Positions 46,328 to 58,687 of a stretch of DNA of 64,000 nt are shown in pieces. Within the stretch, counting starts at the first letter, position 1; each line of letters begins with the position of its first letter. The notes below the pieces were generated by a model that saw nothing but the letters and a program-made list of their open reading frames with translations, did no database searches and was not told the origin of the DNA. The translations under genes and the position numbers were made by a program. The DNA comes from Lepiota brunneoincarnata (taxonomy: Eukaryota; Basidiomycota; Agaricomycetes; Agaricales; Agaricaceae), in NCBI GenBank assembly GCA_023014365.1, contig JAEBUN010000001.1, positions 186,001 through 250,000 on the forward strand. Direction: 5' to 3'.

Positions 46328-48879
46328 ATGGACTTCTCCAAACTCCCGTACCAAAGCCTCCCCTTCATCCACGAGCCCCTTAGCCTTGCACCAGTGTACA
46401 AGGCCGCATCTGTTGGGCTACTTGTCGTCTTGGCCGCCAAAGTTATCAAGTATCTGACCAGGCGCTCCCCGTATGATCACATTCATGGACCAGAACCATC
46501 CTCCAAGTTGGGTGAGTAGATGCCAGACCCAATGGTATGTCTGAAGTCTGAAACCCCGTAGGCTATCTTCTGGATATGCATGACCCGGATAACCTTGACT
46601 TCCACTTTAAAATGACTGAACGCTATGGTCACGTGGCCAGGTTAAAGGCTGGAATTATCGGCGTTCGTTCATAGTTCTACGTACGGTTCAAATTTCGGAT
46701 ACTAACTCCCAAGCTTGTAGTCGGATGGGCTCTACATCTCGGATCCCTTGGCTCTTCACTCAATTCTCGTCCGGGACCAGAATGTCTTCCGCGAGTCTAC
46801 AGAATTTTCGGGGTGAATGAACCTTTTTTTTCTCCATATTTTCAAGTAAACTCACAAAGACTCAAACTCAAGTCTCTTTGGAGTCATTCATCACGGTGAT
46901 CAACTAGCATCTGTCTGGGGTATTTAAATCATTTCCAATCTCCACGTCCAATCCTAACAGCTATGTACGTTTTCCAGGAGATGAACACAAGAAGCAAAGA
47001 AAGCTCATGAACCCAGTCTTTACGGCGGCTCACGTTTCCAAGCTCTCTCCATTATTCTACAGGATCGCAACAGAGGTACTTCCTCTTATCATTGATTTTG
47101 GAACTGGGTACTAATCAACTGTGTAGCTTCGTGACAGGCTGGCAGCGGAGATCAAGTCGAGCGCTGACAATACTGTTGATATCTTGGACCGCCTGACCAG
47201 AACGGCTCTCGAACTCATCTCGCAAGGAGGCATCGGCCACACCTTCAACTCGTTTGAGAAGAACAGCAAGGAGTTCCACGAGTTCCACGAGGCTCTCAAA
47301 GACGTTCTGTGAGGCACCCCCGCCCCGCAGATACGAGACTTATAACTGATGATATTGCATTGATTCATATAGTCCAACTGCCAGCAAATTATTTTTCATC
47401 CTCCCATTCCTTGAATCGTGGCGCAAAAAGGAGCCTGTATGGTTCCGTAGAGCAGTCGCCAATCTTGCGTATGTGATTCCTTGGCCCGCGATGCGCAGAT
47501 TCAAGGAAGGCCGTCGACACGATGCATCCCGTCTGTGCCAAGGTGTTTTACGAAAAGAAGGCCGCGTTCGATGAAGGAGGAATTGCAGCCCTCGCCAATA
47601 CGGCTTCTGGCGGTCGTGACCTGACCACTCTCCTCAGTGGGTTTCAAAAACTTTGAAAATAAACTCCCAATTTTGGATTTATCTTTCCTTCAGTGCAGGC
47701 CAACGCAGAAGCGGATGAGGAGGACCGTATGCCTGACGAAACCGTTATTGCCAATATGAGGTTCGATTCCGAGTTGGGGCTCCTTAGGCCAAGGCTAACG
47801 ATTCTATTTCTTCTTCAGTTCCATCGTCTTGGGCGGTCAAGAAACTACCTCTGGAGCTATGTCTCGGCTTTTGGATCTGATGACCTTGGACCCAAACCTA
47901 CAGACCTGGGTACGAGAAGAGATTAACGAAGCATTGGCCGTAAGCGAACTTTGGTTTTTTTTTTGTGATTGGATATGACTCGCTAACATTTCACTCTCAA
48001 TTATCAAGAAAAAGAACGGCGAACCTCTGGATTTCTATGAACTTAATGCCCTTCCTCGTCTCGATGCGACATGTCGAGAGGCGTTGCGCCTCTTCGCGCC
48101 CGTCACCTTCGTATGGAGACAGTGGGTTACTCCTTTCCCTTCCATTTTATTAAATTTCACCAAAATTCTTCCGCAGGACAATGAGAGACGTCAGTCGTTC
48201 CTCTACAGTTCCCTATCACTGACGTGAAGACCGGCAAGGAGTTGCGCGAGCTTGTCATTTATGAGGGAACTCCGGTATATGTTGGCATGGGAGCAACGAA
48301 CCGATCCACTGCCCTCTGGGGACCTGATGCGGCCGAGTTCAGACCTGAGAGGTGGATAGGACAAAACGCCCGCGATAGCGCGGTAGAGAGTATCAAGACG
48401 CCAGGCATATTCTCTAATATGTAAGAGATTATTTCCCAAGTCAAGGGTGACATACCTAACGTTGTCTGTTTTAGCATGACCTTTTTGGGAGGAGGTCGCG
48501 GATGCCCGTAAGTCTGCGTTTAAATAACGAATAACCTGTGGACTTTTTCCTTACCCAAAACTATTTCAAAAGGGGCATGAAGTTTGCCTTACTGGAAATC
48601 AGTACGTCCCGAACTCAGTTGGTGTTTTATTCTATATAGCTCAATTTTTCCCCTGCAGAGACTGTCATGTCAGTGCTCCTACCTGCCTTCCACTTTGAAA
48701 GGACAAAGGATATAGTCGATTGGCGCCTTGGGTATTACGCTCTCTCCATATGTTAGAGGCAAGGAGGCAGAGGGACCTCAGGTTCCAATGAAGGTGTCAT
48801 TGATGTAAGTTCCCACTACGCCGATAGCAATTCTATGGAGCCGACGGTAATCATACCTTCCAGTGAGGCCAAGAATTAG
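46328..48879 (+). CDS. Cytochrome P450 (3), frame interrupted
   Basis: P450 with an N-terminal hydrophobic segment (SVGLLVVLAAKVIKYL) and a hinge HIHGPEPSSKLG. It continues with LLDMHDPDNLDFHFKMTERYG, then DEHKKQRKLMNPVFTAAHV (helix C), I-helix GGQETTSGAMSRLL, ExxR as CREALRL, PERF-like FRPERWIG and the heme motif FLGGGRGCPGMKF. The last residues after the final intron are EAKN, stop at 48877-48879. About 13 introns. The frame is broken by extra bases near 47508-47510 (GG), 48193 (A) and 48730-48732 (GGG), with conserved sequence on both sides of each. It is divergent from P450 (2). Confidence 0.78.
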
Positions 48880-51800
48880 AAGGCTCTTGCATTTAGCCGA
48901 GCTTCGAAGGGAGGTCATTGTTGAATAGATGTAGACTGAGTTTCAATCTCCTGTCTGCCAATCGAATCGGATTGGATATTTGTTTGTCTTACACACAATC
49001 AGTTCTAATTTGTTATTGCTCCTACATACTTGCTCGAGTCCTAGTGATAAGCTGCGGAAACCGATCCGCAAAAAACCGTGTAAGACTGTCTTTCTAGAGA
49101 ATTAAGCCCAAAACGAACACATGTGGGCGGATGATCGTAAAGATACAAGTGGGGACTTTTGTCAACTATTGTTTGCTTCGATGTGGGGTGTTTCAAGAAA
49201 CATGAGGTAGGGCAGTGGCATAGTGTGGCGGTGCACCTGTGATAACTCCTATAGGGATCAAAGGATCGTGGGGGGGGGGGAAATATTTGACAGAGGGTCG
49301 TAGCACTCATATGTCGGAGGCTCCAATCCAGACAAAAGATCTGTGTTTCCAGGGGCAGCCTAAAATGTTCACCCCAAACTCCTACACCCCTTAGACATCA
49401 AGCATTTGAACATCTAACCCTCAATTCACACGGCGATTATAAAGAGTGTATCGAGGCAGAAGGGGACAAAAGAAAACAAAAACGGCTCTGGGGTCATCAG
49501 GGATCTACCATCGCACTGTGGGACCCACGACCCTACGGCGGGTCTCCACTCGAGTTTTCTTGCTTTTCTGATCATCGCAATGCGGCATGCCAGAGGAGTT
49601 TGGACCAGGTATATTATCAAGGTCCGCTGTTGGATTTTCGGGATTCGAATCGACTTGAGTAGGTCATAAATGTTCATGTGTATATGACGTCACCCGGCGT
49701 CCTTCCAGTCTGTAGGTTGTGATATCATCGAGCTCGCTGTCTGGAAGAACGCAGGAGGTTCCCGTGGATGCATTCCCTTTGCTCATAACCAGCGCAGACA
49801 ATAACACCTAGCGTGGACGAGCAGCTCGCGGACGTCAGTGAGGTATAGGAACAAGACGTGCCGGTCCGCGCAGTTATAGTGATCATAGCAGTAGTGTGCT
49901 GGCAGTTGTGTTAGAGGAACGTCCTGCGTTCCGGACTGCAGCAGAGGGCCGCAATTGACAATGGTTCATAAGGTGCTTTGAGCAGCTAGCCAGGCGGTGC
50001 GCCATAGAGGGTTATGATCCTGAACTTGGTCTTAAGTAGCATCGTATTGGAGGATGTACCGGGCCTACCCGTCCAATACAAGATCCTTCACATCTTGTAG
50101 GGGTTTCATTTTCTCCCGGATTCGAACCGTCTCGCCCATTCGGAGCGTGTTTCTGTTGGGAGTTGTAGGGACGTCCTCTCGGCTACGCGAGGACGTCACG
50201 ATTATCTCTAGGTAGTATAGATATTTCAGCTCTCGTTTATCTTTTCCTTATCTTACACCTCATACTTTCATTTACTCAGCTACGTAGTAGAAATTCGCTC
50301 ATTATCTCAGCCTCGTTCCCTCATTTTTACATATTCTACTTTCCTTTTAATTCCAAGGACTCGTAGAAATTCGGACACGTAGAGCTTATAAAATACGTGC
50401 CACGTAGTTACCGAATACACGTCATTTACCCCCGAACTCAGCAGCAGCCTTACAGGGTCCTTGCACATGTGGTTGGGGCGTTAGGGGTTCAGGCAGATTA
50501 TCGCGAGGGACCCAACGAGTGTCCGAGGAATAGAGGTTTACGAGGTGTCAGGTTTCGAATAGCAATTGCCGCAGAATCAATCGTAGGGGAGGGGGCAACC
50601 ACAGGACACGTTCTGGGCAATGGGTCCGGGTACCCTGTGGAATCTTGATAGGGCTGCGGGCTGGCGGGAGGGCATACTGAAAGGGGTAGAATGCTGGAGA
50701 ACCGATTGTAGAACCCATTTTCGCCCCAGGAGCTGGCCCCCATGACGGGCGGGAATGTGCTACGATCTATAGATGTGCTAATAAGGCCATTAGCCATTTG
50801 TGCACTTCTGCGGCTCGTCTCAGCCTTGTGTGATACTCGCCCGTACTCGCTCCCCATTCAGCCCGGCACAGAAATGTTGCTTGCGCCAACGCCCCCGCCG
50901 TCGACCGCTACTCTCCTCCCTAAGCGTTGTTCCATGCCGTATCCCTTTGGCTCAGCACCCAATCCCCCTGCAAAGCGTTCATCAGCATCAGTGCGAGGAC
51001 CGAAACGAAATTCAACAACCTACCAAGAAACCCGTAGGTGCCGAAATTTCTTTATACTGGGCTTCCCAGACGTAGGCCCTCCATCATTACAGCTCGAGGT
51101 TAGTCAGTGGTGAGAGAGAAGCAGCGCATAAAAAAACACCAAAAGTCTGTTGTATCGCACGGACCCGTGCATATCATGAATGAGACAGGATAAGGCTTTG
51201 CTGAAGAAGAGTCTGAGTCGGTCGTCCTGGGCTTCGGGACTAAGTTCGGTGGTAATTTGCCTCAGGGGATAGTGCTGGGATGCATCATGCATTGGCCATT
51301 GCAGTTGCGGGGTATCCCAAAGAGCAAGGAGTAAAGTGTCGGGGGGTGATAAAATGAACACCTGAAGCACACAGGGATTTGGAAAAGGCAAACCAGAGCC
51401 GACCCTGCGAACGGGGAGTGCTCGGACCGCCCGGGCCAGCAAACGAGGTACCTGTGTTCTCCCTTCGACTCGATGCACGCCAAACGGGCCCGGGTTTCGG
51501 GCATTTGATTACAGCGATCTGGTGGGGCGGCGCCAAAAAATAGGAGGTTCACGCAAGTTCAATGACTGCTGTCGGGCCTCCGAAAAAAGCTGAGAGATTG
51601 GCCAAAGGACGAATCCCGACAACGAAACACAGCGAAACACATGGGAGTGAAGCCCTCAATTTCGTTCTCTTGTTATAACTGGGTCTTCCGGCTTCCCCAT
51701 TCAAATCGGCCCTGGCTTTAGAGTACGTCGATGGCCAGCTGCACCACACTCTGACTCCCTTCGAGCTGTATCACTGGAGCGTTTGGAACAGGGAGACACT

Positions 51801-53492
51801 TGGTCGGATCATGGTCGGGCAATGACATCGTATGCTGAGATGTTTTCTTACTACCCCAGGTCTGCAGACTTCTTGATAGCCCCTTATGCATCTAACATCC
51901 GAAGCACTTGACAGGAGTGGCAGAGGGGGAACGACAAGAGTCTCTTGACACCATCGGCATTCGATTCCCTATGCTAGGCGTGTGGCGAGGAGCACTTTAT
52001 AATGGTTGTCGAACACCTACTGTTCCGCCCGGCTAGCCAAGGTCAGAGGAAGGAGCTTCTGCGCAGAGGCCCAAGTTGGCTATGATGATCCCCCGAGAAA
52101 TAATATGTCATCGGGTTGTTGGTCAAGTCGTTGGAATTCACGTGCGCTCGGCGACTACCGACCGTCAAAGACTCGTGAGCACATGTCCCACCAAAAGACT
52201 ACCTCAGCGTAGAGCGTTGCAGGCGCATCAGCAGGAGAACAATATTCCGTCGAGCGTCCGAGATGCACGCACAGATTTCCGGATCTTCAAAATTACAACA
52301 CCCATACGAGAATACGCCCCATTCCGAGCACCCCGATCCCCTAGCACTACCGCCAACCAGCGACCTACGCCTATCCCAGGGCCAAAAATTGTAGACACAT
52401 CAGTAGTTCCAATGGCGCTGTCGGCCCTGCCACAATGGAAGTTGTAGAAACTGCGGAAATCTCACTGCCGATGTCCCGAAACCGGATTTTGAAGCCTCTA
52501 AGGAACCTCTTCTTCCGCGGAACTTTGCCCAAGAAAAGCGGACACGCGCCTCCGAATGCGAAACCTCGCTCACAAACTATTCAACCGATCTGTTCACCGA
52601 TGTAAATCGACCCAGTCAAGTCCCACACCCAACCCCATACTCACAACTGTCAAAGCTATGGCCATTGCCCCGAGCTGTAACTCGATTCCGCTTTTAAAAA
52701 AAATGTGCCAAGGAAAATAGTGTGCTCCCTGATATCAAATAAGGATTACCGCCCGACGCGGAACTGGAGCATCCTATCCTGCTCTACAGAACACGTAGCA
52801 CAGCCCTAATATGTCAGCAAGAAAGATCAGCCTACCTCCAAAATATCCAAGAACGGCTGGGCGCTGTTCCCAAGACATCGCCCAACTCGTATGACTCCAA
52901 GTTGACCCACCCGAATACACAGCACTTGGATAACTTTGACCCTGAGCTGGTAACTTCATAGCTAACCGACTTACGGATCTGAATTGTGGCTAGCCAGCTT
53001 CAGGCTTGAGGTTCTGAAAGCTTGATGGCGGGTTGGTTACGGCCTGTCGAACCGTTTCCAAGTGACAATGTACGAGTACCCTGGTCCAGGCGTCTACATT
53101 ATTCAATGTTCATGTAAAGCTCTGAAACGTCTTGGAGACCCACACTGTCCCACGGCGTGCGAAAAGCTATTCCGCGGGCCGAAGGAGTTGACTATCAGTT
53201 GTCAACTGTAAGCGACTAAAAGTGTACAGCCAATAGACGGGCGGTTGCCAGAATCTATCACGTCAAGGAGCTTTTTGCATGTGCTCTACATCAATCATAC
53301 TTACCCTGCTTCCGGTCGGGGACCCTGTCGGCTAATCACTAGCATTTTCATTCCAGGCCTCTCGATGCTGTGGGAAGTCATCCTATCTCCGAATTTTGGA
53401 CTCATCGCAAATAAAGATGAGTGATACTCAAAGACATCTATAAAGACTGGCGGTTTGCCGGGATTGATCTTGCGCTCTTCGATTGCCCAAAG
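48880..53492. other. Gene-poor island inside the cluster
   Basis: No gene recognised in 4.6 kb; open frames up to about 125 codons look like noise. A possible solo LTR begins near 50153 (listed separately). A hairpin with 8-bp arms (GTATTGGA and TCCAATAC) sits near 50043-50082. A minus-strand GGTTCGAATCC box at about 50113-50124 resembles a Pol III B-box but is not part of a foldable tRNA. Confidence 0.45.
50153..50450 (+). mobile_element. Possible solo LTR or LTR fragment
   Basis: The segment opens with TGTTGGGAGTTGTAGGG and contains a hairpin with perfect 9-bp arms, GACGTCCTC (50170-50178) and GAGGACGTC (50189-50197). It is followed by a pyrimidine-rich stretch (TCTCGTTTATCTTTTCCTT) and a TATAAAA near 50390. 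This order resembles LTRs in mushroom genomes from memory. No second LTR, polyprotein, primer-binding site or clear target-site duplication was found, and the right end is a guess. Confidence 0.3.
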
Positions 53493-55554
53493 ATGCTCCG
53501 ACTTCCTTACCTCACATTGGCCCTTGCTCTAGCCATTTCCCCTATTGAAGCCGCAGTCACCTGCAAATGCCAACCCGGCAACTCCTGCTTTCCGTCCCGA
53601 GCAGTGATCTCTGCTTTCGAAAAGACGCTTTCCCATCCCTTAATCCACCCCCGTCCAATCGCGGCCGTGTGCTTCCCTAATGACCCCAGCTTCAATCAAG
53701 CTGCCTGTGATGTGGTCAGGAACAACTGGCACAACGGCACGTTCCGAACCACCCTTCCAAACGCACTGCAGTTCATTAATTGGGAGTCTATCATCAACTC
53801 GACTGCCATCGAACAATGTGATCCTTTCGGAGACGTTAACAACCCAGCCTGATGTCTGCTTCCAAGGAAGGGTGCCTTGGGGAGTTGTCAACGTCACCTC
53901 GGCCTCCGACATCCAAAAGGACTGTGAGGTTCGCCTCGGAGCACAATCTAAAACTAGTTGTGAAGAACACTGGGTAAGGTTTTTTTCTTGTCATTCCTTC
54001 ACGCTACCGTATACTAAGATTGACTATCAAAGGCACGAGAGCTTGGGTCGCAGTTTCGGGCAATCATCCATTATGCTATGGACCCATAACCTACAGGACA
54101 TCAAGTTTTCCGATAACTTCGTCCCAAAGGGTGCTCCCCGTGGCACTCAAGGCGTCTCCAGTACGTGAATCTTTGCAACCCGTTCCTACTATAGGCTGAT
54201 CTCATGCTACATAGCCTGTCACTATCGGAGCCGGTGTCCAATGGGGACCTCTGTACGAGGCTGTTGCACAACATGGTAAGGTTGTGGTCGGAGGTATTGG
54301 TGCAGGAGGGCTCAGTCGGAGCTGGTGGTGGCTGGCCTATGGGAGGTGGACACAGTATTCTGTCCCCTTTCTACGGTCTAGGTAGGCCTGTTACAATTTA
54401 TGAGAGAAGACAAAAGTCTGAAGAGATCAGCTAGGTGTCGATAATGTTGTCGAGGAAACGGTGGTTCTTCCAAACGGAGAGCTTGTTACTGCTAACCTTC
54501 ACACGAACCCCGATCTCTTTTGGGCATTGCGCGGAGGAGGTGGTCCCAGCTTTGGAATTCCTCACTTCCGTTACATATCGAACCCACCCAGCAGAGCCAG
54601 TCACAGCGGCATTCCTCGTCAGCAACACAACGAGCGACTGAGGCACGTCCTCGCCCTCTTTAACGAGTGGGTCAAAGTCCATCCCGCTCTGGTAGACGCT
54701 GGATGGGCCGGTTTCTGGCCCTACGATGGCGAACAGTTCTTCCTGACTCTAATGGCCCTCGGTAACCCCCCAACCAACCCCAACGCAAACGCGAACACTC
54801 CAGGGCTTCTACTGACACCATCTCCCAGATTCCCGGCGTCGCCATTGATCTGGAAGTGACGAAACCTTACACGGGCTTCCAGCAGTGGTACGACGATAAC
54901 TTTATCCACAGTCAAAACGGTATCGGGTTCAACTACACTGTTGGAGATTTCAGTGGAGTGCCAGTCTCCGTGGCCTCCGTCTTGATACCCCGCGAGAATT
55001 TCGAGAACAACACCGAGGAATTAGCCAGAGCACTTACAGCCCTTGATGATGCCCGTCCCTTGTCCGTAAAGATTCGTTTTCACTCTTAGGCTTCCTTGAA
55101 ACTGATGTTTATCGCTTATATATAGCCTTGTCGGGGGTGGAGTTGTGGCTAATGTTGATCGTGACGCAATGGCCGTCAACCCGGCCTTCCGAGGAATGCT
55201 CAGCGACCTCACCATCGCTCTGAGCTGGAATGTCACTAGCGCAACTCCCCAGGATGTTTTGGAGGTCGAACAAGAGGTCACACGGTTGGCAGACGGCGTT
55301 CGGGCTGTCACTACGCAAGTAGGCGCCTACGTCAATGAGGTTGGTTAATATTTTGCATGTTCAGGAACTAGTAATCTCACCTGCATCTCCAGCCCGAAAT
55401 CCTTATTCCCGACTTCCAGACGACATATTGGGGAGATCACTACCTCCGTCTTCGTGCATTTAAGCAAACGCTTGATCCGAAAGACTTGTTGATTGTTCGC
55501 CAAGGCGTTAACTCCGAGGGCTGGGACGACGAGATCCTCTGCAAGACTACCTGA
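53493..55554 (+). CDS. Secreted FAD-linked oxidase, berberine bridge enzyme type, frame interrupted
   Basis: VAO-family flavoprotein (FAD_binding_4 plus BBE domain) that oxidises alcohols, sugars or specialised metabolites with O2. It has a signal peptide ([19 protein letters not shown]). The FAD domain shows [45 protein letters not shown] and [19 protein letters not shown]. Then come [20 protein letters not shown], the substrate domain ([16 protein letters not shown]), FQQWYDDNF, and the C-terminal BBE element [20 protein letters not shown] with [13 protein letters not shown]. As read, extra bases break the frame near 53845, 53920, 54215, 54309, 54560, 54794 and 54813, and one base seems missing near 54630. 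Whether this is error or decay is open. It resembles fungal cluster oxidases. Confidence 0.75.
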
Positions 55555-56318
55555 GGCTATTCGACTTAGACCATATCTATTTTTGTGTTTCTTTCTCTAC
55601 GATTATTATTTGTTACCCTCCTTTAATTAACGTTAACTTTGATCCTTATCTACGTCTAATATGTGGTTAAAATTAAAGTTATACGGGGAAACCCCTTCAT
55701 TTCTGAATCGCGTGAGCTGGAAAGAACCCAAGTTTCAGCTTGCTTTGGCGAGCTACAAAGTTCACCGCCATAAAGGGGAATAGATCTACGTGACGAACGG
55801 CTTCTTGAACTCCGCTGAGACCTCCCTTTTGACGCTCCGAAACCTTTTTCTGCCAGTGTATGACATCATGAGCACATTCTGCTCGACTGTATTTGTGCGA
55901 CTTCAAACTCCGACACGCAGAAGCGTGCTTCCTTTAGACATTGTTTCGATCCACGATCATTTCGGCATATTCGGCCAAATAGCATTACGAATTTCGACTT
56001 AGCGAAAAGAGTCGACCGGTCGTATGACTATTTCTCAACGTGCGATATCCCTTCATGCTAAAATATCCAATTGCTCAAGGCCAGGTAGTAATTGGATATT
56101 CATACGCCAGTAGTGAGCATACTAATTAAATAATTAGAGTTAAGGAGTTAACAATTAGTCGCTTCTAAGTTCTGGATGCTGATGACTTATTTCCTCAGCC
56201 ATCTGTAGGACGTCCAAATTATCTATGCGGGCTGCTTCCTGTCTAAAATATGTATTTCACATGCCATCGTGGTGAACGATATACACAGAGGTAGTACACA
56301 GTTGAGTGTAAATAACAT
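55555..56318. other. Intergenic region between convergent genes
   Basis: 3' flanks of the FAD oxidase (plus) and SDR (3) (minus). No gene recognised. Confidence 0.4.
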
Positions 56319-57465
56319 CTATCCCAAAGCCGCAAGGAGATTCTTGGTGTATTCCTTCGGGTCAATGCCATCCACATTCGTAGAGTGCGAGACATCCTCC
56401 CACTTCTCGCTATCGGAAATTGCCCTCATGGCTGTATGACGAACGAGAGCCAACGAATCACTCCCAAACTGAATCCTCAGAGGCAGGTCTCGCCTTCCTG
56501 CCAAGCCGACAAACGCTTTAGCCCCCCTCTCTGGGTTGCCAATGAAGGGAAGCTCGCGTAGCGAGGAACGGTAATACTTCGTCGGAGAGGAATCCGTGTC
56601 GTATGCTGGGTGTGGGGGCAAAATTGACATGTTACCACCTCGCCACTCAGTGTTGAATCCTCCTGGTTCAATAATAGTTGCTTGAATGTTCCACTCTGGT
56701 AACATTTCTTTCCGGAGAGATTCCGTGAATCCTTCGAGAGCTAAAATAATGGTCAGTTTAGAATGAAAAGGCTGCGGAGAGAGTTTTTCAGGCATACCGA
56801 ATTTAGCAGAATTATAGTAGGACAGCGTGGGTTGGGAGGTATATCCGCCGACAGAGCTGACGTTGAAAATCTGACCGCCTTTACCTGGAGGGTTGACCTC
56901 CCGGAAAATTCTGACCGCCTTGTAGAAAAAGATTATTGTCAGTCAAGATCTTCGCCTGCAACCTCGATAATGCGAGATTACCTCTTTCGAAATATAAACG
57001 GGTCCCCAAAACATGACCTCGAACTGGGTGCGTGCTTCTTCCATTGGGCATGCTTCTATCTCTGCTACCACGGCCTGGTTAAGAGAAAATCAGGAAAGAG
57101 AAGGATTCACGGAATGGGCCCAACGCACATATCCAGCATTGTTAACAACGATATCGATATGTCCAAACTTTTTGATTCCTGCGGCAAAGGCGGCCTTGAC
57201 TTCCTCTGGTTGGGTAACGTCAAGCTTGACGACCAAAGCGCGTTTCAAAGTCTCCGCATCGTATTTTTGGTCTAATGCTGCTTGGAGGACTTCGGGCTTA
57301 CGGGCAGTGGCGATAATCGAATGACCTGAACTGAGAAGCTCGTGCAGCAAGTTATTCCCAAGTCCAGACGAAGTGCCGGTGACTGTTAATAGGACGACTC
57401 AATGTTAGTGATGATACTAGGAATCATATAGATAACTTACCAAACCAAACGTATTTCTGTGACAT
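56319..57465 (-). CDS. Short-chain dehydrogenase/reductase (3), paralogue of SDR (1)
   Basis: Classical SDR with the same five-exon structure and length as SDR (1), and near-identical protein in many blocks, for example ALEGFTESLRKEM, IEPGGFNTEWRGGNM and DPKEYTKNLLAALG at the C-terminus. The start reads MSQKYVWF against MAQKYVWF. Motifs TGTSSGLG, NNAGY and YYNSAK are intact, and no frame break was found although it sits among interrupted genes. It lies in inverted orientation about 20 kb from SDR (1), with a shared upstream element. A segmental duplication inside the cluster is the simplest explanation; the two may act on successive intermediates or be redundant. Confidence 0.88.
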
Positions 57466-58687
57466 CTGCTGCTTCACAATGGTGTTATTAGCAGGCGATT
57501 TTACAGGAAGCGAGACCCTCAGTTCACACATCTTATATCCGATAGATGACCTCTGAATAACCCCTTTCTAGCAAAGTGGAAATCTCGGCTGAAGTTCGTG
57601 CGCTCAGGTCCAATTCGCCAAGTAAATGGCAGGAAGTCGCTTGCCACCAGATTCTCGTCCGCAAACTTCGGGTTGGTTACCCACTCGTCGCTTGAGTTCC
57701 CTCCTGACCGAGGCCGAGAATTATTCCGTTCTCCGAATGTACCATGCCAGAGTTTTTGTGACTGAGATGGATCTACGGAACAACAGTGAACCGAAAAGGG
57801 TGCAGATAGTGGAAATGTGAACAATGATGAGGAGCAAGGGACTGTCATAAGCCCCTGAGACGCCGTGCCGGGATAATCCGTGTTCGGAGCGGCTTCTGCG
57901 AGTGCATTGCGTGGCAGCGCGGCTGCTGGGCTTCTTAGCTAATTAAAAATGTATATCCCCGCTGGTAAAATCAGTGGGAATGAATCAGAGGCTATTCCCA
58001 GCCGCTGTGAATTTTTAGTACAAGTTGACAGCATAGCCATGCGAAGCAGCGATCCACCTTACATGTCATGAAATGAAGCATTAGCCTTGAAGGGGCAAGG
58101 CCGTATTTTACGTCGCAGTATCAATAGTCTTTGGAAATGGATCATTGCGCTGTATGAACTCCTAAATCGTAACCCCACCGGTGTGTAAATTCTTGATGGA
58201 TCGCTTAACGAAGATGAAACTGCATACGGGCCCCACACCAGAGAGATCGGACCCTGACCATCGTGGACGCGGTGCGTTAGCAATCTGCCTGCCCCACCTG
58301 AATTCCGAATAGTGAGATGTCTGTTACGAAAAAGCCTCGTAGGTCCCACGTTCAAGATATATTTATGGAAGCAGAAGCACACCAGGCGCCCTAGGGGGTG
58401 TGATATTGCCTGTGATAGCCGTATTAGTAGCAATGAACCACGTTGTTCTGGCATCAATCACATTAGCAAGTAATATCGCGATGGAAACCCTAGTGCCCCA
58501 AGCTGCCCCTCGCAAGTATGACAAACCATGAGGATGTCAAGTCCGACCGCTCTGGCACGGTGGGACGGCCTCACAGCCATGGCAGCTCCCTTTTCCGACC
58601 GCCGACCTTGCGCCCATCTCTATTGAAATATCGGCGTTCGTCGACTCGGACCTATCACATTCTTCATTTTTTTTCCCACCGCACTGG
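57466..58687. other. Divergent intergenic region
   Basis: Promoters of SDR (3) (minus) and the MFS gene (plus). It contains copy 2 of the shared SDR upstream element. Short open frames here have no family resemblance. Confidence 0.45.
58030..58071 (-). repeat. Element shared upstream of two SDR paralogues, copy 2
   Basis: Read on the minus strand it begins TTTCATGACATGTAAG, continues TGGATCGCTGCTTCGCA and ends GTCAA, matching 35978-36027. It lies about 565 bp before the SDR (3) start codon. The left palindromic arm is not preserved in this copy (TGTAAG instead of GCGAAG). Confidence 0.6.

Noticed and set aside
50113..50124. GGTTCGAATCC box on the minus strand, possible tRNA
   Set aside because: The flanks do not form acceptor, D or anticodon stems, so no tRNA can be folded.
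50742..51113. 123-codon open frame in the gene-poor island
   Set aside because: No family resemblance, Pro-rich composition typical of chance frames, and an equally long antisense frame.
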